NCBI RefSeq assembly: GCF_000797465.1
Contig: NZ_JSWG01000006.1
Location: 62,001-126,000, forward strand
Reading direction: 5' to 3'
From: Psychroserpens jangbogonensis
GTDB taxonomy: Bacteria > Bacteroidota > Bacteroidia > Flavobacteriales > Flavobacteriaceae
DNA: 64,000 nucleotides
A program made the translations under genes and the position numbers. The notes under the pieces were generated by a model. The model had not been told where the DNA came from. It ran no database searches and worked only from the letters and a program-made list of their open reading frames with translations. Below, in pieces: positions 8,060 through 15,652 of this stretch. The first letter of the stretch is position 1. Every line of letters begins with the position of its first letter.

Positions 8060-8398
8060 ATGTCGTTTTTGTCTACAATTTTTGGTGGAAAACCACCTCA
8101 CAATGAATACATTGAAGTGCTTTCGCCTATTGACTTTAAAAGTCAAATAAACGGTAAGAGCATTCAATTAATTGATGTAAGGACATCTAAAGAATACAAA
8201 TCTGGTCACATTAAAAACGCTAAAAATATTGACTTTTTTTCAAGAAACTTTGATTTAGAGTTTAATAAACTTAGTAAGGAAAAACCTGTTTATGTGTATT
8301 GTAGAAGTGGGAGTCGCAGCAGACAGACTGCTAGAAAACTGTCAAATATGGATTTTAAAAAAATCTACGATTTAAAAGGAGGAATTCTAAATTATTAA
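8060..8398 (+). CDS. Single-domain rhodanese-like sulfurtransferase
   Basis: The 112-residue protein is one rhodanese domain. It has the DVRTSKEYKSGHIKNAKNI motif (about 39-57) and the active-site loop CRSGSRSR, with catalytic Cys81. Such enzymes carry a persulfide on this cysteine and pass sulfane sulfur from thiosulfate or polysulfide to thiols. No signal peptide is obvious, so it is probably cytoplasmic. It is the first gene of an operon with a cytochrome lipoprotein (3-bp gap), thioredoxin and a methyltransferase. Its own Crp/Fnr operator and the sulfur-related neighbours suggest a role in handling reactive sulfur. Confidence 0.92.
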   Translation: MSFLSTIFGGKPPHNEYIEVLSPIDFKSQINGKSIQLIDVRTSKEYKSGHIKNAKNIDFFSRNFDLEFNKLSKEKPVYVYCRSGSRSRQTARKLSNMDFKKIYDLKGGILNY

Positions 8399-8401
8399 AT
8401 C

Positions 8402-8860
8402 ATGAAAAATATAATATTTGTGTTTACATTATCTATACTGATTTTTAGTTGTAACGACACTAAAAAAGAAACAGCGTATGTATCAATGAAAGCGCTTGAA
8501 ACGGAAAGTACACATCCTGGAAAGAAATTAATGGAAACAAATTGTTATGCTTGTCACAATCCAACAGCAAGCCATGATGATAGACTTGGACCTCCTATGA
8601 TAGCTATCAAAAAGCATTATATAAATGAAGGAGTAACCAAAGAAGAATTTATTAGTGCAATTCAAAATTGGATTAAAAACCCAACTGAAGATAGTGCTAA
8701 AATGAATGGAGCAGTGAGACGTTTTGGAATAATGCCAAAGCAAGTGTTTCCAGAAGAAACAATTGAGCAAATATCCAACTATATTTATGACAATGAGATT
8801 GAACAACCTGAGTGGTTTGAAGAACACTTTAAGTCAAGAAAAGGGAAGAACAGAGGATAA
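8402..8860 (+). CDS. c-type cytochrome lipoprotein
   Basis: The 152-residue protein begins with a lipoprotein signal (ILIFSCN, lipid-bearing Cys about 17) and contains one haem c site, CYACH, at about 48-52. FGIMPKQ provides a likely Met axial ligand. A single-haem class I cytochrome domain fills the rest, ending in a basic tail. It would act as a membrane-anchored periplasmic electron carrier, perhaps taking electrons from the oxidation of sulfur compounds to a terminal oxidase. That partner role is inferred from its place 3 bp behind the rhodanese gene. Confidence 0.88.
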   Translation: MKNIIFVFTLSILIFSCNDTKKETAYVSMKALETESTHPGKKLMETNCYACHNPTASHDDRLGPPMIAIKKHYINEGVTKEEFISAIQNWIKNPTEDSAKMNGAVRRFGIMPKQVFPEETIEQISNYIYDNEIEQPEWFEEHFKSRKGKNRG

Positions 8861-8917
8861 TAATTAGTTGAAATAAATATATAAATGTAATTTTAAACAC
8901 GTAATAGTTTGTCAGGT

Positions 8918-9214
8918 ATGAGCAAGTTTTTAGAAATAATAAATCAAAACAAACCAGTGTTAATCGACTTTTTTGCGGACTGGTGTGGACCTTGTAAAAC
9001 AATGAGCCCTATTTTGAAAGATGTTAAACGTGTTTTGGGAGATAAGGTATCAATTATAAAAATCAATGTTGATAAAAACCAATCCTTAGCCGCTAAATAT
9101 CAAGTTAGAGGCGTACCAACATTTTTATTATTTAAAGAAGGGAAGCAGATTTGGAGACAGTCTGGAATCATTCAAAAAGAAGAATTGCTAAATATTATTT
9201 CAAAAAATAATTAA
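8918..9214 (+). CDS. trxA: Thioredoxin
   Basis: The 98-residue protein is a complete thioredoxin fold with the active site ADWCGPCKT and the cis-proline loop GVPTF. I chose ATG 8918; a TTG three codons upstream (8909) is in frame but adds nothing conserved. It would reduce disulfides or persulfides in the cytoplasm. It lies 57 bp after the cytochrome gene, and its stop codon overlaps the start of the next gene by one base (TAATG), which suggests translational coupling. In this setting it may recycle the rhodanese persulfide, which is inference. Confidence 0.93.
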   Translation: MSKFLEIINQNKPVLIDFFADWCGPCKTMSPILKDVKRVLGDKVSIIKINVDKNQSLAAKYQVRGVPTFLLFKEGKQIWRQSGIIQKEELLNIISKNN

Positions 9215-9801
9215 TGAATTTAAATGAAGATTTCTGGGATCATCGCTATAAAAACAATGATATAGGTTGGGATCTTGGGCAAATATCTACACCACTTAAA
9301 ACTTATATTAATCAACTAACAGACAAATCAATAAGAATTTTGATTCCTGGAGGAGGAAATTCTTATGAGGCTGAATATCTATTTAATCTTGGTTTTAAAA
9401 ATGTCTTTGTTGTTGATGTGTCGCAAACAGCGCTAGACAATATAAAATCACGAATTCCTAGTTTTCCTTCAGAACAATTGTTGAATAAAAACTTCTTCGA
9501 TTTGAATATGATTTTTGATTTGATCTTAGAGCAAACGTTCTTTTGTGCAATCGAACCTCGGTTAAGAAATGATTATGTGATTAAAATGAATGCCTTGCTT
9601 TCTAATAAAGGAAAGTTGACAGGCCTTTTATTTAATGTTGCATTGTATACAGAACGTCCGCCATTTGGAGGTTCTAAATCTGAATATGTTAAGCGTTTTG
9701 GTAACTGTTTTAATATAAGAACTATTGAAAACGCATATAACTCACATGAGTCTAGAGTAGACCAAGAACTATTTTTTATATTAGAAAAAAAGACTAATTA
9801 A
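9214..9801 (+). CDS. SAM-dependent methyltransferase of the TPMT family
   Basis: The 195-residue protein has the TPMT-family opening FWDHRYKNNDIGWDLGQIS, with the WD-G substrate/SAM region, and a SAM-binding motif I of the form ILIPGGGNSYEAEYL (about 42-56). Other conserved parts are VVDVSQTAL and the ERPPFGG segment. Bacterial and plant TPMT-like enzymes methylate thiols, selenium or tellurium compounds, or halides. Methylating sulfide or a thiol would fit the operon (rhodanese, cytochrome, thioredoxin). It overlaps the thioredoxin stop codon by one base. The substrate itself cannot be read. Confidence 0.85.
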   Translation: MNLNEDFWDHRYKNNDIGWDLGQISTPLKTYINQLTDKSIRILIPGGGNSYEAEYLFNLGFKNVFVVDVSQTALDNIKSRIPSFPSEQLLNKNFFDLNMIFDLILEQTFFCAIEPRLRNDYVIKMNALLSNKGKLTGLLFNVALYTERPPFGGSKSEYVKRFGNCFNIRTIENAYNSHESRVDQELFFILEKKTN

Positions 9802-9900
9802 TTATTTATGATACTTTTTAATTACTGACAATTATCATAGTTAATTGAACAACACAATTATAATTTTATAATCTCAAAACAACGACTAAATCTAAATAAT

Positions 9901-10050
9901 ATGATATCTCAAAGCATTGGATTATACAACTGGAATAATGGAGTAATAATGATAGTTATTTTTGGGCTAGTTTGTCTGACTCTTGTAGGTTTTTTAGTGA
10001 AATTTATGACAACTAGTGATAGAAATAAAGATGAGCCTAAAGAAAGGTAG
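9901..10050 (+). CDS. Small single-span membrane protein, 49 residues
   Basis: ATG 9901 opens a 49-codon frame that ends at TAG 10048-10050. The product has a short polar start with tryptophan and asparagine (GLYNWNNG), one strongly hydrophobic span (about 15-35, VIMIVIFGLVCLTLVGFLVK) and a charged tail (DRNKDEPKER). A terminator lies 23 bp downstream. Composition and position argue for a real gene, probably a small subunit or membrane anchor. I do not recognise a named family. It is 99 bp behind the methyltransferase and may be the last gene of that operon or have its own promoter. Confidence 0.7.
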   Translation: MISQSIGLYNWNNGVIMIVIFGLVCLTLVGFLVKFMTTSDRNKDEPKER

Positions 10051-10072
10051 CATTTAGTTTTCTATGGTTATT

Positions 10073-10108
10073 AAAAAAGGGACGCATTTATAATTCGTTC
10101 CTTTTTTA
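10073..10108 (+). terminator. Rho-independent terminator
   Basis: AAAAAAGGGACG pairs with CGTTCCTTTTTT (one G-U) across an 11-base loop, followed by TATG. It closes the rhodanese-to-small-protein region. The remaining bases to 10267 show no gene or clear signal. Confidence 0.85.
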
Positions 10109-10267
10109 TGTTCAAGATTGTCCTATAAAAACTTAATCCTTTAATAATTACCCAATTATCGATTTTATTATCCATTTGAGTAAATTATTTTATTATTTGA
10201 AGTTATCGCCTTATCTTTATTTTGATTTCTAGCAAAATTTGTATTCAACCAAACTAAAGTATCAGTT

Positions 10268-13200
10268 ATGTTTTGCTATAATCGTATTCTAAATTTAAAG
10301 ACTCTATGTTCTATTAGTCTTTTTCTTCTATTTTTTTCTAACGCTTTTGGACAATTACCTTTAGGATATACAGCATCTGAAGTTCAAGATAATTACAATA
10401 CTATAATGGGTGTTGTTTTTAATGCTGACGGAACAAAAATGTTCGTTTGGGAAAAAAGAGGTCATGTTTATGTGTCCAATTGGGATGGATCCCAATACAC
10501 AAGACAAGCTTCTCCTATTCTCGATATTTCTGATGAAGTTGGAGATTGGAGAGATTTTGGTTTTGCTAGTTTTTGTCTAGACCCAAATTTTGATACTAAT
10601 GGTTTAGTATATATGTACTATATGGTAGATAGAGAGCATCTTATGAATTTTGGAACTCCTAGTTATGATCCTAACGATAATGATTATTTTGAAGCTTCTA
10701 TCAGTCGAGTAACTCGATACCAAATTAATATTGGAAGTGATCCATTAACTACTGATTATAATTCTCGAGCTGTTCTTGTTGGTGAATCTGTTTCTACAGG
10801 AGTACCTTTAACACACGAATCTCATGCTGGTGGAACAGTCATTTTTGCAACCGATGGAACCTTATTGGTTTCAACTGGAGATAATGCTAGTTATTCTTCA
10901 ACAGACACTGGAAGTGCTGGCGAAACATATTGGCAACAAGCTATTAACGATGGCATTATGCGTACTGAAGAAAATGTAGGCGCATTTAGAGCTCAAATGA
11001 CAACCTCGCTTTGTGGAAAAGTATTGCGTTTAGATCCTGCGACTGGAGATGGAATTCCTTCAAATCCGCATTATAATGCATCTAATCCGCGTTTACCAGA
11101 ATCAAGGATGTGGGCAATGGGTTTACGTCATCCATTTAGAATGTCAATTCAACAAGGAAGTGGAAGTACCAATCCAACTGATGGAAATCCAGGTATTATT
11201 CAAATTGCTGATGTAGGTTGGGGAACTTGGGAAGATTTACACATTTTTGATAAAGGAGGTCTAAATGGAGGATGGCCTTTATATGAAGGTTTAACACAAC
11301 ACAATGGTTACTATAATAGTGGTACAACAAATCCCGATGAAGGCAATGTGCTTTTTGTTGACAATTGTCCGCAACCAACAGATTTTATAGATAATACTGA
11401 TCCAGCATTAAGACGTTTTGTACATGATCGACCAGAAGTAGCTTGGCGACATGGTGGTAGTAATGAAGCTAGAGTACCTTGGTTTAGTGGAACAACAGCT
11501 ACAAACCCAAGAGTAGGAGCATCTGGGTCTCCAACAACAGGAATTGAGTTTAGAGGAAATACGGCAATTGCTGGAATTTATATTCAAGGTGATGCAATGG
11601 GTAGTAGTATGAATGGTAAATATTTGTTTACAGATTACGTCAGAAACTGGATTAATGTAGCAACGCTCACAGATGGATCGTTAAATTGGATAAGCGATAT
11701 TTCAGAATTAGCGCCAATAAATTTTGGCGATGGAATTGTACATATGATGCAAAACCCTTTGGATGGTTTTATATATTATGTGAATATTTTTGATGGCACT
11801 CTATTTAAAATTTCTTTTGAAGGTCCAACATGGACTGACGAACCAACCGATTTAACTTTACAGTGTGATGCTATTACGAATCCGACTGATGAATTTAATA
11901 ATTGGTTAGCTAGTTTTTCTGGAACTGTTTTATGTGGAAACGCGACGCTTACAAATAATAACTCAGGACTAACTATAACATGTGGTTCTTCTGCTTCAGA
12001 AACAGTTACGTTTACCTTAACTAATGACTGTGGAAATGAAATCACTAAGCAAGCTACATTTACGATTGAGGATAATGATGATCCAACATTCAATGAAGCT
12101 TTACCAGCAAGCACAACAGCAGAATGTGATAACATTCCAACTGAAGAAACGCTAACTGCGTCAGATACGTGCGGAACAGCAATCGTTACATTTGATGAAA
12201 GCACAATACCAGGATCATGTTCTGGAGAATACACGATTACAAGAACTTGGACAGCAACTGACGACTGTGATAATACAGCAGTTCACATCCAAACCATAAC
12301 AGTTGAAGATAATGGTGATCCAACATTCAATGAAACCTTACCAGCAAATACGACAGCAGAATGTGATAACATTCCAACAGAAGAAACGCTTACTGCAACA
12401 GATACTTGCGGAACAACTATCGTTACATTTGATGAAAGCACAACTCCAGGATTATGCACTGGAGAATACACAATTACAAGAACTTGGACTGCAACTGACG
12501 ACTGTGATAACACAGCAGTTCACGTTCAAACCATAACAGTTGAAGATAATGGTGATCCAACGTTTAACGAAACCTTACCAGCAAATACAACTGCAGAATG
12601 TGATAACATTCCAACTGAAGAAACATTGACTGCAACAGATACTTGCGGAACTGCTATCGTTACATTTGATGAAGAGACAACACCAGGAACATGTTCTGGA
12701 GAATACACAATTACAAGAACTTGGACAGCAACTGACGATTGCGATAACACAGCAATTCACGTTCAAACTATTGCAGTTGAAGATAATGGTGATCCAACAT
12801 TCAATGAAGCTTTACCAGCAAGCACAACAGCAGAATGTGATAACATTCCAACAGAAGAAATATTAACAGCTTCAGATACTTGCGGAACAGCTATCGTTAC
12901 ATTTGATGAAAGCGAAACTTCAGGATTATGCGCTGGAGAATACACCATTACAAGAACTTGGACAGCAACTGACCAATGTGATAACACAGCAGTTCACGTT
13001 CAAACCATAACAGTTGAAGATAATGGTGATCCAACGTTTAATGAAACCTTACCAGCAAATACAACAGCAGAATGTGATAACATTCCAACAGAAGAAACAT
13101 TAACAGCTTCAGATACTTGCGGAACAGCTATCGTTACATATGATGAAAGCGAAACTTCAGGATTATGCGCTGGAGAATACACAATTACAAGAACTTGGAC

Positions 13201-13750
13201 AGCAACTGACGAATGCGATAATATAGCAATTCACGTTCAAACCATAACAGTTGAAGATACTACAAGTCCAATTTGGGATACTTTACCTAGTAATCTTACA
13301 GTAAATTGCGGCATTGATTATCAAGCAGCTTATGAAACTTGGTTAGATAGTTTTTCAGGAACAGATAATTGTAGTACACCAATAGTCATTCATAATGCTC
13401 CAGCAACTGTGTCATGTCCAGATGCAGTAGTAGTTACTTTTGAGTTGACTGATGCTTGTGACAACATGTCTATAGCTATATCAACATTTACTATAGAAGG
13501 CACATTACACATTTCAGAAGTTTTTGAAAAGGACATTGTAATATTTCCTAATCCCACAGAAAACTATATTTATATTAAAGGGTTAAAAGACGACAGTCAT
13601 ATGGAAGTCTTTAATTTAGCTGGTCAAAAAGTATTAACAAGACGTATTGTCAATAAAAATCGCATTGAATTCGATTTGAAATCTGGACTCTATATGGTTA
13701 AAATAATTTCAGGATCTAAAACCACAATAAAGAAATTAATAATTAGATAA
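10268..13750 (+). CDS. Secreted PQQ-dependent sugar dehydrogenase-like protein with Ig-like repeats and T9SS tail
   Basis: The product has 1160 residues. A signal peptide (to about FSNAFGQ) is followed by a six-bladed GSDH/sorbosone dehydrogenase-like propeller (about 30-520). Landmarks are THESHAGGTVIF, where His matches the family catalytic base, LLVSTGDNA, GKVLRLDPATGDGIP and MGLRHPFRMS, where Arg matches the family PQQ contact. Residues about 602-996 are five copies of a 79-residue module with four cysteines, flanked by two diverged Ig-like modules. A type A sorting domain ends the protein (IFPNPTENYIYIKG to KTTIKKLIIR). It probably oxidises a sugar outside the cell and is exported by T9SS. 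The repeats probably act as a spacer or in adhesion. Confidence 0.88.
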   Translation: MFCYNRILNLKTLCSISLFLLFFSNAFGQLPLGYTASEVQDNYNTIMGVVFNADGTKMFVWEKRGHVYVSNWDGSQYTRQASPILDISDEVGDWRDFGFASFCLDPNFDTNGLVYMYYMVDREHLMNFGTPSYDPNDNDYFEASISRVTRYQINIGSDPLTTDYNSRAVLVGESVSTGVPLTHESHAGGTVIFATDGTLLVSTGDNASYSSTDTGSAGETYWQQAINDGIMRTEENVGAFRAQMTTSLCGKVLRLDPATGDGIPSNPHYNASNPRLPESRMWAMGLRHPFRMSIQQGSGSTNPTDGNPGIIQIADVGWGTWEDLHIFDKGGLNGGWPLYEGLTQHNGYYNSGTTNPDEGNVLFVDNCPQPTDFIDNTDPALRRFVHDRPEVAWRHGGSNEARVPWFSGTTATNPRVGASGSPTTGIEFRGNTAIAGIYIQGDAMGSSMNGKYLFTDYVRNWINVATLTDGSLNWISDISELAPINFGDGIVHMMQNPLDGFIYYVNIFDGTLFKISFEGPTWTDEPTDLTLQCDAITNPTDEFNNWLASFSGTVLCGNATLTNNNSGLTITCGSSASETVTFTLTNDCGNEITKQATFTIEDNDDPTFNEALPASTTAECDNIPTEETLTASDTCGTAIVTFDESTIPGSCSGEYTITRTWTATDDCDNTAVHIQTITVEDNGDPTFNETLPANTTAECDNIPTEETLTATDTCGTTIVTFDESTTPGLCTGEYTITRTWTATDDCDNTAVHVQTITVEDNGDPTFNETLPANTTAECDNIPTEETLTATDTCGTAIVTFDEETTPGTCSGEYTITRTWTATDDCDNTAIHVQTIAVEDNGDPTFNEALPASTTAECDNIPTEEILTASDTCGTAIVTFDESETSGLCAGEYTITRTWTATDQCDNTAVHVQTITVEDNGDPTFNETLPANTTAECDNIPTEETLTASDTCGTAIVTYDESETSGLCAGEYTITRTWTATDECDNIAIHVQTITVEDTTSPIWDTLPSNLTVNCGIDYQAAYETWLDSFSGTDNCSTPIVIHNAPATVSCPDAVVVTFELTDACDNMSIAISTFTIEGTLHISEVFEKDIVIFPNPTENYIYIKGLKDDSHMEVFNLAGQKVLTRRIVNKNRIEFDLKSGLYMVKIISGSKTTIKKLIIR
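12071..13255 (+). repeat. Five in-frame 237-bp repeats
   Basis: The repeat start GATAATGRTGATCCAAC recurs at 12071, 12308, 12545 and 12782, and again at 13019, each step exactly 237 bp (79 codons). Units encode Ig-like modules with four cysteines (AECDN, DTCGT, C-GEYT, D-CDN). Long stretches are near identical between units, which makes the array prone to copy-number change. Open frames on the opposite strand here are by-products of the repeat. Confidence 0.95.
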
Positions 13751-13817
13751 AAAGACTTTGTAACATTTTTTATTATTCTGCGTCCAATAGGTAATCAATC
13801 AAAACAATCACTTAATC

Positions 13818-14156
13818 ATGAGACAGGATAATCAACTTATAGTTTTAACACATTTAAGCCAATTACTAACCTTTATAACAGGTTTTGGCGGATTGTTAGT
13901 GCCATTAGTTATTTGGCTCACTCAAAAAGATAATGTGTATGCAATGGACGAACAAGGCAAACATATTTTGAACTTTCAATTAAGTATGCTTATTTATAGC
14001 ATAATATGTATACCCTTAATATTGGCATTAGGATTAGGCATTTTAGGTCTATTTATTTTATGTGTTTTATCATTTATATATCCAATTATAAATGCAATTA
14101 GAGCAAGTCACGGAAAAACACCAAGATATCCTTTATCTCTTAATTTTATTAGTTAG
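13818..14156 (+). CDS. DUF4870 domain membrane protein
   Basis: The 112-residue protein fits the DUF4870 (formerly Tic20-like) family. A short polar start (MRQDNQLIVLTHLSQLLTFITG) leads into a hydrophobic segment, the conserved loop WLTQKDNVYAMDEQGKHILNFQLSM and two more hydrophobic segments. The function of the family is unknown. It stands alone between the dehydrogenase and a terminator. Confidence 0.88.
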   Translation: MRQDNQLIVLTHLSQLLTFITGFGGLLVPLVIWLTQKDNVYAMDEQGKHILNFQLSMLIYSIICIPLILALGLGILGLFILCVLSFIYPIINAIRASHGKTPRYPLSLNFIS

Positions 14157-14182
14157 TTATATTTTATAAAGAGGTAAATAAG

Positions 14183-14214
14183 AACGCGCACTTAATTAAG
14201 TGCGCGTTTTTTCT
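14183..14214 (+). terminator. Rho-independent terminator
   Basis: AACGCGCACTTAATTAAGTGCGCGTT is a perfect palindrome (14183-14208) followed by a T tract. A near copy closes the RND operon at 20672-20706. Confidence 0.9.
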
Positions 14215-14248
14215 GTTTAATTAGTATCTAAAACTCTTATTCCTTTTT

Positions 14249-14264
14249 GGTAACATAAGTTACA
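14249..14264. promoter_or_regulatory. Distal Crp/Fnr-type operator of the TolC/RND operon
   Basis: GGTAACATAAGTTACA is an inverted repeat with one mismatch at the outer base. Its centre, 14256.5, is 21 bp (two helical turns) upstream of the proximal site, at about -62.5. Confidence 0.8.
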
Positions 14265-14269
14265 AGGTT

Positions 14270-14285
14270 AGTAACATAGGTTACA
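14270..14285. promoter_or_regulatory. Proximal Crp/Fnr-type operator of the TolC/RND operon
   Basis: AGTAACATAGGTTACA is an inverted repeat (inner GTAAC/GTTAC perfect) with centre 14277.5, again 29.5 bp before the -7 box at 14307. Confidence 0.8.
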
Positions 14286-14306
14286 GACTTCCATTTATCC
14301 TGAACG

Positions 14307-14314
14307 TACTTTTG
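14307..14314 (+). promoter_or_regulatory. -7 promoter box (TACTTTTG) of the TolC/RND operon
   Basis: The box is an exact TAnnTTTG match. The expected transcription start near 14319 is 18 nt before ATG 14337. Confidence 0.75.
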
Positions 14315-14336
14315 TATAAGTAAATTAAAAGTTTAA

Positions 14337-15644
14337 ATGAAAGCACATATTTATATTCCACTATTTCTTTTGGTTTTCACTTTATCAGTGCAAGCACAGG
14401 AAGTATTACCAATTACAAAAACAGAAGTCCTATCTAAAGTCTCTGAAAACAATACTAGCATTAAAATTTCTAAAGAAGAATTTAATCAAGCCAAAGCAGA
14501 TTATAGACAAACGAATGCTGTGTTCTTACCAAATATCACAGCAAGTCATACAGCAATGGCAACTACAAACCCATTAATGGCTTTTGGGTCTAAATTAAAT
14601 CAAGAAATTTTAACACAGAATGATTTTAATCCTGCGTTATTAAACAATCCTTCGCAGATTGAAAATTTTGCTACAAAACTTGAAATATTACAACCATTAA
14701 TCAATTTAGATGGTATACACCAACGGAAAGCAGCGAAGTCTAAAATGCAAGCCATGTCTTTAAAAACGGAACGTACTCAAGATTATTTAGTATTTGAAGT
14801 TGAAAAAGCATACATGCAATTGCAATTGGCATATAAGGCAGTTGATGTTTTAGAAAAAGCCTTGAAAGCTGCAAATTCAAATAAAAAGCTAGCAGATAAT
14901 ATTTTTAAACAAGGATATTTACAACGTGCAGATGTGTTGAATGTTGAAGTACATGTAACCGAAGTTCAAAACCAATTACAATCGGCTAAAAGTAATATCC
15001 TAAACGCTTCTAATTACTTGTCTTTTTTAATGAATGATGAATCTTATGTGGTCTATACACCAACAGATAGCTTAACGGTTTCAACATTTGCTATTGAAGA
15101 TAAAATGATTTCTGAAAACCGCTCAGATATTAAGGCTATGCAATTTGCTTCAGATGCTTATAAAGCGATGAATAGAGCTGATAAAATGGCATTTTTACCA
15201 AAATTAAATGCCTTTGGAAGTTATGAATTGTACGACAGTCAAGCTTTTCAAGGAGGTGCCAATGGTTATCTATTTGGAGCGCAACTAAGTTGGGACATTT
15301 TTCAAGGCTCTAAACGTTTTGGAAAAGTTCAAAAAAGTAATGCGGAATTTGAGAAATCTAAATTGGAATACAAACAATATGTTTCGAAAAGTAATTTGGA
15401 ATTAAATAAGGCAAAGCGTGCCTTTTTAGATGCTGAAAATAAACTGACCTTAACCACTTTAGGATTACAACAATCGGAAGAATCTCTAAGAATACGAACA
15501 AATAGGTTTAAAGAAGGATTAGAGAAAACGTCGGATTTATTGCTGGCAGAAACACAATATGCCCAAAAGCAATTGGAATACTATCAAACAATATTCGAAT
15601 ACAATTACACACAAGCATATTTACAATTTTTAACTAAAGAATAA
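14337..15644 (+). CDS. TolC-family outer membrane efflux protein
   Basis: The 435-residue protein has a signal peptide (LFLLVFTLSVQAQ) and two outer-membrane efflux protein repeats with long, coiled-coil-rich helices (about 30-220 and 240-430). The conserved NPLMAFGSKLNQEIL and GAQLSWDIFQGSKRFGK stretches support the family. It would form the exit duct of a tripartite pump. It is the first gene of a five-gene run with the adaptor (8 bp on), RND pump, PII-like and DUF2892 genes, and it carries two Crp/Fnr-type operators. Confidence 0.92.
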   Translation: MKAHIYIPLFLLVFTLSVQAQEVLPITKTEVLSKVSENNTSIKISKEEFNQAKADYRQTNAVFLPNITASHTAMATTNPLMAFGSKLNQEILTQNDFNPALLNNPSQIENFATKLEILQPLINLDGIHQRKAAKSKMQAMSLKTERTQDYLVFEVEKAYMQLQLAYKAVDVLEKALKAANSNKKLADNIFKQGYLQRADVLNVEVHVTEVQNQLQSAKSNILNASNYLSFLMNDESYVVYTPTDSLTVSTFAIEDKMISENRSDIKAMQFASDAYKAMNRADKMAFLPKLNAFGSYELYDSQAFQGGANGYLFGAQLSWDIFQGSKRFGKVQKSNAEFEKSKLEYKQYVSKSNLELNKAKRAFLDAENKLTLTTLGLQQSEESLRIRTNRFKEGLEKTSDLLLAETQYAQKQLEYYQTIFEYNYTQAYLQFLTKE

Positions 15645-15652
15645 TTTTTGAA

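Noticed and set aside
9812-9819. -7-like box TACTTTTT before the 49-residue protein
   Set aside because: It lacks the final G or A and has no operator at the required spacing; the gene may simply be read from the upstream operon.
11776-13182. Several open frames on the minus strand and in other + frames across the Ig-like repeats of the dehydrogenase gene
   Set aside because: They repeat with the same 237-bp period and are by-products of the repeated coding sequence; their products are low-complexity and have no start signals.
13757-13775. GTAAC half-site after the dehydrogenase gene (TTTGTAACATTTTTTATT)
   Set aside because: Only one arm is present, so it does not meet the palindrome standard of the other sites.
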